This document shows, piece after piece, positions 1-12,506 of a stretch of DNA of 64,000 nt. The position numbers were made by a program, and so were the translations under genes. The number at the start of each line of letters is the position of its first letter. Position 1 is the first letter of the stretch. Source of the DNA: Anthopleura xanthogrammica (lineage: Eukaryota; Cnidaria; Anthozoa; Actiniaria; Actiniidae); contig OZ025212.1 in the NCBI GenBank assembly GCA_964019055.1, forward strand, positions 10,097,109-10,161,108, given 5' to 3'. The notes below the pieces were generated by a model. That model was given only the letters and a program-made list of their open reading frames with translations. It made no database searches and was not told the origin of the DNA.

Positions 1-3000
1 CAGCAAATTTCAGATTTTCTCAGCCAAAAACACCTTTTTTGACCAAAAAGCACCTTTACTCAGCCAAAACCCCATTTTTTTTCGCCAAAAAGTCGTGTTT
101 TTATCTCAAGAGGTATTTTCATGAGCAAGAAGTGGGGGTTTCAGCAAACAGGTCACGCCGTCAGCGAAAAACCTGGTTTTGAGAGCCAAAATGGCCATTT
201 TTCAGTTTTTTGGGCTAAAAAGGTTTTTTTCCCAGCAAAACAGTGTTTTGGACATCCAAAATGTGCTTTTCTCGGCCAAAACTTGCGTTTAGCAGTGAAA
301 ACGTCGTGTTTTGAGCAAAAGAAAATTCTCAGCAAATTTCAGATTTTCTCAGCCAAAAACACCTTTTTTGACCAAAAAGCACCTTTACTCAGCCAAAACC
401 CCATTTTTTTTCGCCAAAAAGTCGTGTTTTTATCTCAAGAGGTATTTTCATGAGCAAGAAGTGGGGGTTTCAGCAAACAGGTCACGCCGTCAGCGAAAAA
501 CCTGGTTTTGAGAGCCAAAATGGCCATTTTTCAGTTTTTTGGGCTAAAAAGCTTTTTTTCCCAGCAAAACAGTGTTTTGGACATCCAAAATGTGCTTTTC
601 TCGGCCAAAACTTGCGTTTAGCAGTGAAAACGTCGTGTTTTGAGCAAAAGAAAATTCTCAGCAAATTTCAGATTTTCTCAGCCAAAAACACCTTTTTTGA
701 CCAAAAAGCACCTTTACTCAGCCAAAACCCCATTTTTTTTCGCCAAAAAGTCGTGTTTTTATCTCAAGAGGTATTTTCATGAGCAAGAAGTGGGGGTTTC
801 AGCAAACAGGTCACGCCGTCAGCGAAAAACCTGGTTTTGAGAGCCAAAATGGCCATTTTTCAGTTTTTTGGGCTAAAAAGCTTTTTTTCCCAGCAAAACA
901 GTGTTTTGGACATCCAAAATGTGCTTTTCTCGGCCAAAACTTGCGTTTAGCAGTGAAAACGTCGTGTTTTGAGCAAAAGAAAATTCTCAGCAAATTTCAG
1001 ATTTTCTCAGCCAAAAACACCTTTTTTGACCAAAAAGCACCTTTACTCAGCCAAAACCCCATTTTTTTTCGCCAAAAAGTCGTGTTTTTATCTCAAGAGG
1101 TATTTTCATGAGCAAGAAGTGGGGGTTTCAGCAAACAGGTCACGCCGTCAGCGAAAAACCTGGTTTTGAGAGCCAAAATGGCCATTTTTCAGTTTTTTGG
1201 GCTAAAAAGCTTTTTTTCCCAGCAAAACAGTGTTTTGGACATCCAAAATGTGCTTTTCTCGGCCAAAACTTGCGTTTAGCAGTGAAAACGTCGTGTTTTG
1301 AGCAAAAGAAAATTCTCAGCAAATTTCAGATTTTCTCAGCCAAAAACACCTTTTTTGACCAAAAAGCACCTTTACTCAGCCAAAACCCCATTTTTTTTCG
1401 CCAAAAAGTCGTGTTTTTATCTCAAGAGGTATTTTCATGAGCAAGAAGTGGGGGTTTCAGCAAACAGGTCACGCCGTCAGCGAAAAACCTGGTTTTGAGA
1501 GCCAAAATGGCCATTTTTCAGTTTTTTGGGCTAAAAAGCTTTTTTTCCCAGCAAAACAGTGTTTTGGACATCCAAAATGTGCTTTTCTCGGCCAAAACTT
1601 GCGTTTAGCAGTGAAAACGTCGTGTTTTGAGCAAAAGAAAATTCTCAGCAAATTTCAGATTTTCTCAGCCAAAAACACCTTTTTTGACCAAAAAGCACCT
1701 TTACTCAGCCAAAACCCCATTTTTTTTCGCCAAAAAGTCGTGTTTTTATCTCAAGAGGTATTTTCATGAGCAAGAAGTGGGGGTTTCAGCAAACAGGTCA
1801 CGCCGTCAGCGAAAAACCTGGTTTTGAGAGCCAAAATGGCCATTTTTCAGTTTTTTGGGCTAAAAAGCTTTTTTTCCCAGCAAAACAGTGTTTTGGACAT
1901 CCAAAATGTGCTTTTCTCGGCCAAAACTTGCGTTTAGCAGTGAAAACGTCGTGTTTTGAGCAAAAGAAAATTCTCAGCAAATTTCAGATTTTCTCAGCCA
2001 AAAACACCTTTTTTGACCAAAAAGCACCTTTACTCAGCCAAAACCCCATTTTTTTTCGCCAAAAAGTCGTGTTTTTATCTCAAGAGGTATTTTCATGAGC
2101 AAGAAGTGGGGGTTTCAGCAAACAGGTCACGCCGTCAGCGAAAAACCTGGTTTTGAGAGCCAAAATGGCCATTTTTCAGTTTTTTGGGCTAAAAAGGTTT
2201 TTTTCCCAGCAAAACAGTGTTTTGGACATCCAAAATGTGCTTTTCTCGGCCAAAACTTGCGTTTAGCAGTGAAAACGTCGTGTTTTGAGCAAAAGAAAAT
2301 TCTCAGCAAATTTCAGATTTTCTCAGCCAAAAACACCTTTTTTGACCAAAAAGCACCTTTACTCAGCCAAAACCCCATTTTTTTTCGCCAAAAAGTCGTG
2401 TTTTTATCTCAAGAGGTATTTTCATGAGCAAGAAGTGGGGGTTTCAGCAAACAGGTCACGCCGTCAGCGAAAAACCTGGTTTTGAGAGCCAAAATGGCCA
2501 TTTTTCAGTTTTTTGGGCTAAAAAGGTTTTTTTCCCAGCAAAACAGTGTTTTGGACATCCAAAATGTGCTTTTCTCGGCCAAAACTTGCGTTTAGCAGTG
2601 AAAACGTCGTGTTTTGAGCAAAAGAAAATTCTCAGCAAATTTCAGATTTTCTCAGCCAAAAACACCTTTTTTGACCAAAAAGCACCTTTACTCAGCCAAA
2701 ACCCCATTTTTTTTCGCCAAAAAGTCGTGTTTTTATCTCAAGAGGTATTTTCATGAGCAAGAAGTGGGGGTTTCAGCAAACAGGTCACGCCGTCAGCGAA
2801 AAACCTGGTTTTGAGAGCCAAAATGGCCATTTTTCAGTTTTTTGGGCTAAAAAGCTTTTTTTCCCAGCAAAACAGTGTTTTGGACATCCAAAATGTGCTT
2901 TTCTCGGCCAAATATTGCATTTAGCAGTGAAAACGTCGTGTTTTGAGCGAAAGAAAATTCTCAGCAAATTTCAGATTTTCTCAGCCAAAAACACCTTTTT

Positions 3001-6000
3001 TGACCAAAAAGCACCTTTACTCGGCCAAAACCCCATTTTTGTTTCGCCAAAAAGTCGTGTTTTTATCTCAAGAGGTATTTTCATGAGCAAGAAGTGGGGG
3101 TTTCAGCAAACAGGTCACGCCGTCAGCGAAAAACCTGGTTTTGAGAGCCAAAATGGCCATTTTTCAGTTTTTTGGGCTAAAAAGCTTTTTTTCCCCAGCA
3201 AAACAGTGTTTTGGACATCCAAAATGTGCTTTTCTCGGCCAAAACTTGCGTTTAGCAGTGAAAACGTCGTGTTTTGAGCAAAAGAAAATTCTCAGCAAAT
3301 TTCAGATTTTCTCAGCCAAAAACACCTTTTTTGACCAAAAAGCACCTTTACTCAGCCAAAACCCCATTTTTTTTGGCCAAAAAGTCGTGTTTTTATCTCA
3401 AGAGGTATTTTCATGAGCAAGAAGTGGGGGTTTCAGCAAACAGGTCACGCCGTCAGCGAAAAACCTGGTTTTGAGAGCCAAAATGGCCATTTTTCAGTTT
3501 TTTGGGCTAAAAAGGTTTTTTTCCCAGCAAAACAGTGTTTTGGACATCCAAAATGTGCTTTTCTCGGCCAAAACTTGCGTTTAGCAGTGAAAACGTCGTG
3601 TTTTGAGCAAAAGAAAATTCTCAGCAAATTTCAGATTTTCTCAGCCAAAAACACCTTTTTTGACCAAAAAGCACCTTTACTCAGCCAAAACCCCATTTTT
3701 TTTCGCCAAAAAGTCGTGTTTTTATCTCAAGAGGTATTTTCATGAGCAACAACTGGGGGTTTCAGCAAACAGGTCACGCCGTCAGCGAAAAACCTGGTTT
3801 TGAGAGCCAAAATGGCCATTTTTCAGTTTTTTGGGCTAAAAAGCTTTTTTCCCCAGCAAAACAGTGTTTTGGACCTCCAAAATGTGCTTTTCTCGGCCAA
3901 AACTTGCGTTTAGCAGTGAAAACGTCGTGTTTTGAGCAAAAGAAAATTCTCAGCAAATTTCAGATTTTCTCAGCCAAAAACACCTTTTTTGACCAAAAAG
4001 CACCTTTACTCAGCCAAAACCCCAATTTTATCGCCAAAAAGTCGTGTTTTTATCTCAAGAGGTATTTTCATGAGCAAGAAGTGGGAGTTTCAGCAAACAG
4101 GTCACGCCGTCAGCGAAAAACCTGGTTTTGAGAGCCAAAATGGCCATTTTTCAGTTTTTTGGGCTAAAAAGCTTTTTTTCCCAGCAAAACAGTGTTTTGG
4201 ACATCCAAAATGTGCTTTTCTCGGCCGAAACTTGCGTTTAGCAGTGAAAACGTCGTGTTTTGAGCAAAAGAAAATTCTCAGCAAATTTCAGATTTTCTCA
4301 GCCAAAAACACCTTTTTTGACCAAAAAGCACCTTTACTCAGCCAAAACCCCATTTTTTTTCGCCAAAAAGTCGTGTTTTTATCTCAAGAGGTATTTTCAT
4401 GAGCAACAACTGGGGGTTTCAGCAAACAGGTCACGCCGTCAGCGAAAAACCTGGTTTTGAGAGCCAAAATGGCCATTTTTCAGTTTTTTGGGCTAAAAAG
4501 CTTTTTTCCCCAGCAAAACAGTGTTTTGGACATCCAAAATGTGCTTTTCTCGGCCAAAACTTGCGTTTAGCAGTGAAAACGTCGTGTTTTGAGCAAAAGA
4601 AAATTCTCAGCAAATTTCAGATTTTCTCAGCCAAAAACACCTTTTTTGACCAAAAAGCACCTTTACTCAGCCAAAACCCCATTTTTTTTCGCCAAAAAGT
4701 CGTGTTTTTATCTCAAGAGGTATTTTCATGAGCAAGAAGTGGGGGTTTCAGCAAACAGGTCACGCCGTCAGCGAAAAACCTGGTTTTGAGAGCCAAAATG
4801 GCCATTTTTCAGTTTTTTGGGCTAAAAAGCTTTTTTTCCCAGCAAAACAGTGTTTTGGACATCCAAAATGTGCTTTTCTCGGCCAAAACTTGCGTTTAGC
4901 AGTGAAAACGTCGTGTTTTGAGCAAAAGAAAATTCTCAGCAAATTTCAGATTTTCTCAGCCAAAAACACCTTTTTTGACCAAAAAGCACCTTTACTCAGC
5001 CAAAACCCCATTTTTTTTCGCCAAAAAGTCGTGTTTTTATCTCAAGAGGTATTTTCATGAGCAAGAAGTGGGGGTTTCAGCAAACAGGTCACGCCGTCAG
5101 CGAAAAACCTGGTTTTGAGAGCCAAAATGGCCATTTTTCAGTTTTTTGGGCTAAAAAGCTTTTTTTCCCAGCAAAACAGTGTTTTGGACATCCAAAATGT
5201 GCTTTTCTCGGCCAAAACTTGCGTTTAGCAGTGAAAACGTCGTGTTTTGAGCAAAAGAAAATTCTCAGCAAATTTCAGATTTTCTCAGCCAAAAACACCT
5301 TTTTTGACCAAAAAGCACCTTTACCATTTTTTTTCGCCAAAAAGTCGTGTTTTTATCTCAAGAGGTATTTTCATGAGCAAGAAGTGGGGGTTTCAGCAAA
5401 CAGGTCACGCCGTCAGCGAAAAACCTGGTTTTGAGAGCCAAAATGGCCATTTTTCAGTTTTTTGGGCTAAAAAGGTTTTTTTCCCAGCAAAACAGTGTTT
5501 TGGACATCCAAAATGTGCTTTTCTCGGCCAAAACTTGCGTTTAGCAGTGAAAACGTCGTGTTTTGAGCAAAAGAAAATTCTCAGCAAATTTCAGATTTTC
5601 TCAGCCAAAAACACCTTTTTTGACCAAAAAGCACCTTTACTCAGCCAAAACCCCATTTTTTTTCGCCAAAAAGTCGTGTTTTTATCTCAAGAGGTATTTT
5701 CATGAGCAAGAAGTGGGGGTTTCAGCAAACAGGTCACGCCGTCAGCGAAAAACCTGGTTTTGAGAGCCAAAATGGCCATTTTTCAGTTTTTTGGGCTAAA
5801 AAGCTTTTTTTCCCAGCAAAACAGTGTTTTGGACATCCAAAATGTGCTTTTCTCGGCCAAAACTTGCGTTTAGCAGTGAAAACGTCGTGTTTTGAGCAAA
5901 AGAAAATTCTCAGCAAATTTCAGATTTTCTCAGCCAAAAACACCTTTTTTGACCAAAAAGCACCTTTACCATTTTTTTTCGCCAAAAAGTCGTGTTTTTA

Positions 6001-6582
6001 TCTCAAGAGGTATTTTCATGAGCAAGAAGTGGGGGTTTCAGCAAACAGGTCACGCCGTCAGCGAAAAACCTGGTTTTGAGAGCCAAAATGGCCATTTTTC
6101 AGTTTTTTGGGCTAAAAAGGTTTTTTTCCCAGCAAAACAGTGTTTTGGACATCCAAAATGTGCTTTTCTCGGCCAAAACTTGCGTTTAGCAGTGAAAACG
6201 TCGTGTTTTGAGCAAAAGAAAATTCTCAGCAAATTTCAGATTTTCTCAGCCAAAAACACCTTTTTTGACCAAAAAGCACCTTTACTCAGCCAAAACCCCA
6301 TTTTTTTTCGCCAAAAAGTCGTGTTTTTATCTCAAGAGGTATTTTCATGAGCAAGAAGTGGGGGTTTCAGCAAACAGGTCACGCCGTCAGCGAAAAACCT
6401 GGTTTTGAGAGCCAAAATGGCCATTTTTCAGTTTTTTGGGCTAAAAAGCTTTTTTTCCCAGCAAAACAGTGTTTTGGACATCCAAAATGTGCTTTTCTCG
6501 GCCAAAACTTGCGTTTAGCAGTGAAAACGTCGTGTTTTGAGCAAAAGAAAATTCTCAGCAAATTTCAGATTTTCTCAGCCAA
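1..6582 (+). repeat. 329-bp satellite, forward tandem array
   Basis: About 20 head-to-tail units, each marked by the ATGAGCAAGAAGTGGGGG box at 121, 450, 779, 1108, 1437 and onward to 6347. Most spacings are 329 bp; a few are 328-330, and two are 316 (5057 to 5373 and 5702 to 6018) because the same 13-bp stretch is missing. Units are nearly identical, differing at a few diagnostic sites (GGTTTTTT versus GCTTTTTT; AGCAACAAC versus AGCAAGAAG). Each unit contains many CCAAAA or TTTT blocks roughly 20-30 bp apart, so it may itself have grown from a shorter A-tract motif. Each forward unit has a 110-codon open frame and a 60-codon frame on the other strand, but 329 is not a multiple of three and nothing supports translation. 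The array runs off the window start and into the assembly gap. Confidence 0.97.
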
Positions 6583-6782
6583 NNNNNNNNNNNNNNNNNN
6601 NNNNNNNNNNNNNNNNNNNNNNNNNNNNNNNNNNNNNNNNNNNNNNNNNNNNNNNNNNNNNNNNNNNNNNNNNNNNNNNNNNNNNNNNNNNNNNNNNNNN
6701 NNNNNNNNNNNNNNNNNNNNNNNNNNNNNNNNNNNNNNNNNNNNNNNNNNNNNNNNNNNNNNNNNNNNNNNNNNNNNNNNNN
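6583..6782. other. assembly gap (200 N)
   Basis: Exactly 200 undetermined bases, a typical placeholder for a gap of unknown size. It lies at the right edge of the satellite array, which suggests the assembler could not cross the repeat. The real array length is therefore unknown. Confidence 0.99.
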
Positions 6783-7386
6783 CGGGGAAACAAAAGAATA
6801 TATTAGGATTACTCCATTTTTTCCCGGAACTTCGTCTTCCATTGCTTTGTGCGTGATCATTCAACCAGAATATCGAAAGTGGGCTAGTAAACCATCAACT
6901 CCAACCCCCACATCCCCGGTGGGGGATGTCCGATTGTTATCACTACGAGAAAGAGAATTTTGGTACCTTTTAGAGGTCATTTTGAAAATTTCCGACTAGC
7001 ATCTCTGCCCTTCTATATATGGGAGTTCCCCATAGCGAAGCGTTGAAACAATATTCTGACACATCTGACAATATTCTCAGTATAGATTACATGAGGTGAG
7101 CCAAAAAATCTGTCAGAATTATTAGTCCTAGGGATAGGGCTTCTTAATCTGGGTTTTGTTCTTCTGCCTGTTTATATTAGGGAGCTTTAGATTGCACTAA
7201 CACTTCAAGATTATTCATTTAAAGTATGATAGGACTAGAAACTCGTAGTTGTCCTTGCATTGGTTCAGTTAATCACTGCTAAGTAATAGCTTCTATTGAT
7301 ATATTTGAACTAATGTTTGAAATTAATATTCTTATCAGGAGTCTGATTATGGCGCATCAAATCTTCAGGTATGTATATCAAATTTA

Positions 7387-7452
7387 GTTAAAAATGAATG
7401 TTAATAATGTTAAAAATGAATGTTAATAATGTTAAAAATGAATGTTAATAAT
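7387..7452 (+). repeat. 22-bp tandem repeat, three copies
   Basis: Three exact head-to-tail copies of a 22-bp unit that begins GTTAAAAATGAATG. It lies in an apparent intron of the gene spanning 7339-9462. No function is evident. Confidence 0.9.
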
Positions 7453-8457
7453 GAATGGACCTCAATAACATCTCAGTCGTTCAAATTCTGTCCATACTAT
7501 AACCATATAGAAAGGCCAGCATTTGATTCCTTCTTTCATATAAATCAAAATGTTACAGTGTGGGGACTCAAAATGAACTCTCTGAAGTTGTTCGCTGCCA
7601 TCCAATCACAACAAACAGCATAATTTATGTGACTTAGCAGATCTTTTTAGCTCAAATAAGATAGCTAAAAATTAAACTTGTAAAGATTTTGGATGTTGCC
7701 TAAAAATGATTGATTCCTCTGTTTCTAAGATTATGTAGAATGATGGATATTAAATAATAGCCTGTCAACATTTAAGTTACTATTTACATATTCAGACCTT
7801 TCACAATAACTTAAAACAAAAATAAATAGAACATGGACTAGAAATGATTTTACTTACTCTGCCTTTCTATTCATCTACTTAACAGGATTCTGATAGTGAT
7901 TCATCAAGTGTATCAGGTTATGAACATTCAAGTACAGATGATGATGACATGGTATGTATAATTATTCAATTGAATACTTATTTTAGCCACAATAAATATT
8001 CACTATTTATATCTTACATATGCATTTTTCTCATTTTCTTTTTCTAGGAGTCAGACTTTGCTACTGCCATCGACAATATATCTGAACGGAAAGAAATCAG
8101 CAACACCCTCAATAGAGAAGAGCTATCAGCAACACAAATCACAGGCACATTTGAAAATATAACTCACATTCTAGCAGAAGCTCACGAAACAACTGTTCAC
8201 CATCATATTCCTGCATCATCTGTCCCCTCAATTTGCACTTCTGACCAAGCTGAAATCCTGCAGACCCTACGCAACATATCTCATCGCTTAGACAACTACC
8301 CATCTTCATCTCAAAACTTACCACAACACACAAATCAAGAATCTGCACAACAGGTGGCCCGACAAATATCATATTGGTCATCACTTTTCATCTCCATGTG
8401 TCAAGATAGCCATCATTCGCAACATGCTCCAGAGTCATCCCTTCCCATACAGTCCAC

Positions 8458-9095
8458 ATCACAGCCATCGCTTCCACTCCACACCACTCCACTGCTGACA
8501 GTCCCTGGACCATCTGCCTCACAGCCATCGATTCCACTCCACACCACTCCACTGCTGACAGTTCCTGTAACATCTGCATCACAGCCATCGCTTCCACTCC
8601 ACACCACTCCACTGCTGACAGTCCCTGGACCATCTGCATCACAGCCATCGCTTCCACTCCACACCACTCCACTGTTGGCAGTCCCTGGACCATCTGCATC
8701 ACAGCCATCGCTTCCACTCCACACCACTCCACTGCTTACAGTCCCTGGACCATCTGCATCACAGCCATCGCTTCCACTCCACTGCTGACAGTCCCTGGAC
8801 CATCTGCATCACAGCCATCGCTTCCACTCCACACCACTCCACTGCTGACAGTCCCTGGACCATCTGCCTCACAGCCATCGCTTCCACTCCACACCACTCC
8901 ACTGCTTACAGTCCCTGGACCATCTGCATCACAGCCATCTCTTCCACTCCACACCACTCCACTGCTGACAGTCCCTGGACCATCTGCATCACAGCCATCT
9001 CTTCCACTCCACACCACTCCACTGCTGACAGTCCCTGGACCATCTGCATCACAGCCATCTCTTCCACTCCACACCACTCCACTGCTGACAGTTCC
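8458..9095 (+). repeat. 60-bp coding minisatellite
   Basis: About ten to eleven copies of a 60-bp unit containing CAGCCATCGCTTCCACTCC and CACCACTCCACTGCTGACAG. One copy near 8770-8795 lacks 10 bp. Differences between copies are mostly single substitutions. It encodes the repeat domain of the surrounding gene. Confidence 0.95.
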
Positions 9096-9740
9096 ATCAC
9101 AGTCATCGTCATCACTCTTGGATCCTGCAACTTATTCTATCTATGTCGAGTACGGACAAGGAGTCCCAGTGGCACAATGGCTTCAGACGCTTCATATCCC
9201 CAGGAATGTTGACAGCCTTCAAGACGTGAAAGAAATATGGGAAAATGGAAGTCGCCACTGCCCACCTCTTAGAGAATGGACATCAAAAATGAGGACCACG
9301 AAAGGTCTAAAATCTGGAAGTCACTCTTCAATTTTTCATCAAAGAAAAAGTATTTACAATTTGTTTAAAAATGTTGGCTTTGATGAGCAGAAAGTAAATG
9401 CAAAATACAACGAAGTAAAACCCGGTAAATTGTACAAATTAATTCACTCAAAAGCAAAATAAAATTATATTTTTCTCTCTATTTTTCTCTCATTACCTGT
9501 ACCAAACCAGAAATTGTTTGAATAAAAGTATCATCACAAAACACATTGGTCTTAAACGCTATCTGTTCAAATTTGGGGGTGGGGATGCAGGTTATTATTG
9601 CACAAGAACGTGAAAAAATGAGAAATATTACTATGAAAATTATTATACATGACAGTATGGCTTGGTATTCTGCTTCTTATCAACCAAGAACGGGGAAAAT
9701 TGTAAATAAATAAATAAATAAACCTCTTTATTGCCACGGT

Positions 9741-10034
9741 TAAGTACACGGTTGTAAGGTCCACATATTGCGTTGGCGCGAAACATGGACGTTGGTGTGA
9801 TGGACACATTTCGCGTTGAACTCATTCCGTGGACTCGACTCGACTGGCCATGAATTGAGTTGACGCAGAATGTGGCCTTCGCATCCGAGGGTTAAGTACA
9901 CGGTTGTAAGGTCCACACATTGCGTTGGCGCGAAACATGGACGTTGGTGTGATGGACACATTTCGCGTTGAACTCACTCCGTGGACTCGACTCAACTGGC
10001 CATGAATTGAGTTGACGCAGAATGTGGCCTCCAA
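9741..10034 (-). repeat. 152-bp tandem repeat, two copies
   Basis: Two copies with a period of 152 bp (9741 and 9893). The same unit occurs in the other orientation at 21195-21492 and 25360-25545, flanking the first Harbinger element. Each unit carries four variants of a CG-rich word of the form ACGCGAAATGTGTCC, in alternating orientation. A TAAA microsatellite abuts the left end (9705-9722). Confidence 0.9.
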
Positions 10035-10409
10035 GAGGGTCTACAAAACAACTTTAGTTACTTACCTTACACCTTGAGTATTACATGAGAATATTAAAAA
10101 TCGTAATTATTGATTACCGAAAATCCTTTATTAAGCCCCACAGGATGCTTATTTATTTCAGACATGTTTCGAGGGGTTGGTTGGTGGGGATTATATGGAT
10201 TCACTTGATCATGAGTTTTTCATATTAAAATTACGGTTTCTAGCAAAAGACATGGTAACGGTTCAAACTATACAAACTATATAAATGTTATATCAACATT
10301 TATATGTGTGAGGGTGAGGGCTTAAAAGAGTGGGGGACTTAAAATTCTTCCTGGTGGTGCTGATGATGGTTGATATGATGCTGATAAAGATGGTGGTGAT
10401 GGCAGTGTT

Positions 10410-10690
10410 CAACTATATGACTTCAACGCAATACATGGCCTTTTGATAGTGGACACATTTCGCGTTTACTCTATTTGAGATGGCCGTGTTTTGAGTTGAC
10501 GCAAAATATGGCATATTTTTCAGTCAAAGTAAATCTTCTTTGATATCTTGTGTGTACAGCAATATATTTATGGCAGTTTTTCTTAAAACTCTGATCCGAT
10601 CCCTGAAATGCGAAACTGGCTCTCTAAAATATTTATAACGCCAAATACGGCTTATCAAAAAGACACATTTCGCGTTATTGCCTAAGCTTG
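10410..10690. repeat. Degenerate, non-tandem copies of the 152-bp repeat motif
   Basis: Isolated variants of the same word appear here outside any clear 152-bp unit: CAACGCAATACATGGCC, GACACATTTCGCGTT (twice), GACGCAAAATATGG and AACGCCAAATACGGC. Orientation alternates. They look like decayed or founder copies of the repeat at 9741-10034. Confidence 0.6.
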
Positions 10691-10699
10691 GCCCAGCGT

Positions 10700-12095
10700 T
10701 CGCGTCGTCAGTGCATCTCCTCGATCGTTTTATCCGTTTTCGTCGTTTTTCTTTTAGGTTTTGTCCTTCGCACTTAACGTGGGCACACCTGAATGGAGAT
10801 AATGCTATCCGCTAAATTTGGCCATTAGGTGGATGGTAAGATGCCGAAAAGTTATTTCAGATCTTGGGATTCAAAATGCCCTCATTATTTTTTTATAATG
10901 CACACGAAAACTCAAACTGTTTTCTTTAACTGTGTGCGCTTATGATATTGTAAACAGATATAAAACCGCTTTTATTTTTTCAATGCACCTTAGATAATGT
11001 ATCGATTCAAGTATTGGTAACCGATCAAGGCTAATCAATGCTGGCCGCAGTCAAAGCCAATTTCTCGCATAGGCAACAGTGTCGGATCTAAGAGGAGTGC
11101 AGTGGGTGCGTATCCCCCTCCCCTACTAGGTCGATTTGAAAATGTTTTCTTTCGTTATGGGTGCCTCTTTAACGGAACAGCACACTCTGAAGAAAATCCT
11201 GCCTTGCCACTGGGCAGAAAATGGAACGTTTATAAAAGTGAAGATAGGGCTTTAACATTTAACATTTCAGAGGGGCAAAATGACCGTCAGCTGGTTAAGG
11301 ATGGTTTTTTTTCTCGATGTAAGAATCTCGAGTTTTTTAGACAATTGGGGCTTAAAACATAACATCTCCTAAGACAATTTTGAACCTGGTATCAGGGACA
11401 TAGCGAGGAGCCAGGATGGGGGGCACCCAAAAAAGCAATAAAGTACAACCCCTCTCGTGCCCACCCCTCCCTACAGTACTGCCTGACAATTTCAAGCAGT
11501 TTAAAACCTGGCATTACCTCAGGACAAATGGAACTGCTAGTAGGACAAGAAATCAAGGAAGAAAGAAAAGAAACAAAAAAGGAATAAAAAAAGGAAAGCA
11601 ATTGACTGGCATCCAGATGGCCAAAGGGGGTAAAATCCTGTCAGGTGGTGTTGGATTTTTTCCTTGCCCCTGTACAAGCTAGTGACTATTGAGTATCATT
11701 GCTATCATTTCTTCCTAGCTGCTTATATTCTATAGATGTTATTAGAAAAGGTCATTATTAAATTTCCAGTGAAATTAAGAACTCTTTTCTCTTGTTCAAT
11801 TTGTTTATTAAATAAATATTCATGCATTCATAATAAAATTCCTATAATATATGAAAATAAGAATATCCCTTTCTTTAGCAAAACTAGAACATGTGTATAA
11901 TGTTATTGCAATCTTTCAATTTATTAAATAAAATTCGTTTTGAGATATCTGACTCTCTTTCATCAGGGTGGCAGAGAGTTTCTGTATAACATATGCTCAC
12001 ATGTGCTCCATGATTATTAATAAACTGTAACATTTTTGAAATTACATAGAAAGGGTAACAAAAGACTATGTATCTAATTAAAAATTTACTACATC
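10700..12095. other. No supported gene
   Basis: AT-rich sequence with scattered stops in all frames. Short open frames at 11102-11362 and 11416-11682 have no recognisable motif, no splice context and low-complexity Lys/Arg composition. I see no RNA gene or intact repeat here. Confidence 0.6.
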
Positions 12096-12105
12096 TATCA
12101 TTACT

Positions 12106-12191
12106 TAGCCTGTGACAGCTGCTTCCCACCCTCCCCCCTTTGCAGGGAAAACTCGAGGAAGGGGGAGGGGTGGAAAGCAGCTGTCACAGGC
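12106..12191. mobile_element. 86-bp foldback element with 10-bp target duplication
   Basis: An almost perfect palindrome. The left arm begins TAGCCTGTGACAGCTGCTT and the right arm ends AAGCAGCTGTCACAGGC. The arms extend inward through C-rich and G-rich blocks around a short loop with GCAGGGAAAACTCGAGG. It is flanked by TATCATTACT at 12096-12105 and 12192-12201. A 9-10-bp duplication fits a Mutator-like non-autonomous element. It has no coding capacity. Confidence 0.8.
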
Positions 12192-12506
12192 TATCATTAC
12201 TAAAGTTGCATCCATTTTTTAACGGCCTTACCATTGTTTTAACAGCTATGCACTCTTTGAGACAACAGACTTGATTTAGAAATTGGGCAATACACAGCCA
12301 TCACACACTTAAATCATTCGGTTGATGGCAGGGTATTGTCTGATTTCCAGCACATCACTAAAAACAATGGTATGAAAACAATCCTATAACTAAGGAATTA
12401 TAATTCAATAGACCAGAAGTGGCTGAAATATTGAGATATTAAATATGCAATCATGTAACAGTGGTACACCATAAAAAATATAAATATAAATATAAATAAA
12501 TATAAA

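Larger units (their letters stand above)
7339..9462 (+). pseudogene. Multi-exon gene with 20-residue repeat domain, frame broken by a 10-bp deletion
   Basis: Three exons join in frame with consensus borders: 7339-7368, 7886-7951 and 8048-9462. Upstream exons probably exist but were not found. The product has an acidic/serine start (DSDSDSSS), then about ten copies of a 20-residue Ser/Pro/Thr-rich repeat (SQPSLPLHTTPLLTVPGPSA) from a 60-bp minisatellite, then a ~115-residue C-terminal domain containing VKEIWENGS and PPLREW. That tail faintly resembles the GCR1_C-type DNA-binding domains of transposon and transcription-factor proteins; this is memory-level similarity only. Near 8780 one minisatellite copy lacks 10 bp. 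This ends the first frame at 8788, and the C-terminal domain then lies in exactly the frame a 10-bp loss predicts. The gene is either a recent null allele, a polymorphism or an assembly error. Confidence 0.6.

Noticed and set aside
121..6350. 110-residue repeated open frames as a tandem gene family
   Set aside because: The unit length is not a multiple of three, frames are open on both strands because of base composition, and unit variants do not spare codon positions. Satellite DNA explains them.
1..6582. CRISPR array
   Set aside because: Repeats are directly adjacent 329-bp units without unique spacers, in a eukaryotic context with no cas genes.
8388..9130. Minus-strand frames across the minisatellite
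   Set aside because: They mirror the 60-bp repeat of the spliced plus-strand gene and have no start or splice context.
9567..10034. Frames such as MCPSHQRPCFAPTQ in the 152-bp repeats
   Set aside because: Same peptide arises in every repeat copy on either strand; it follows from the repeat, not from a gene.
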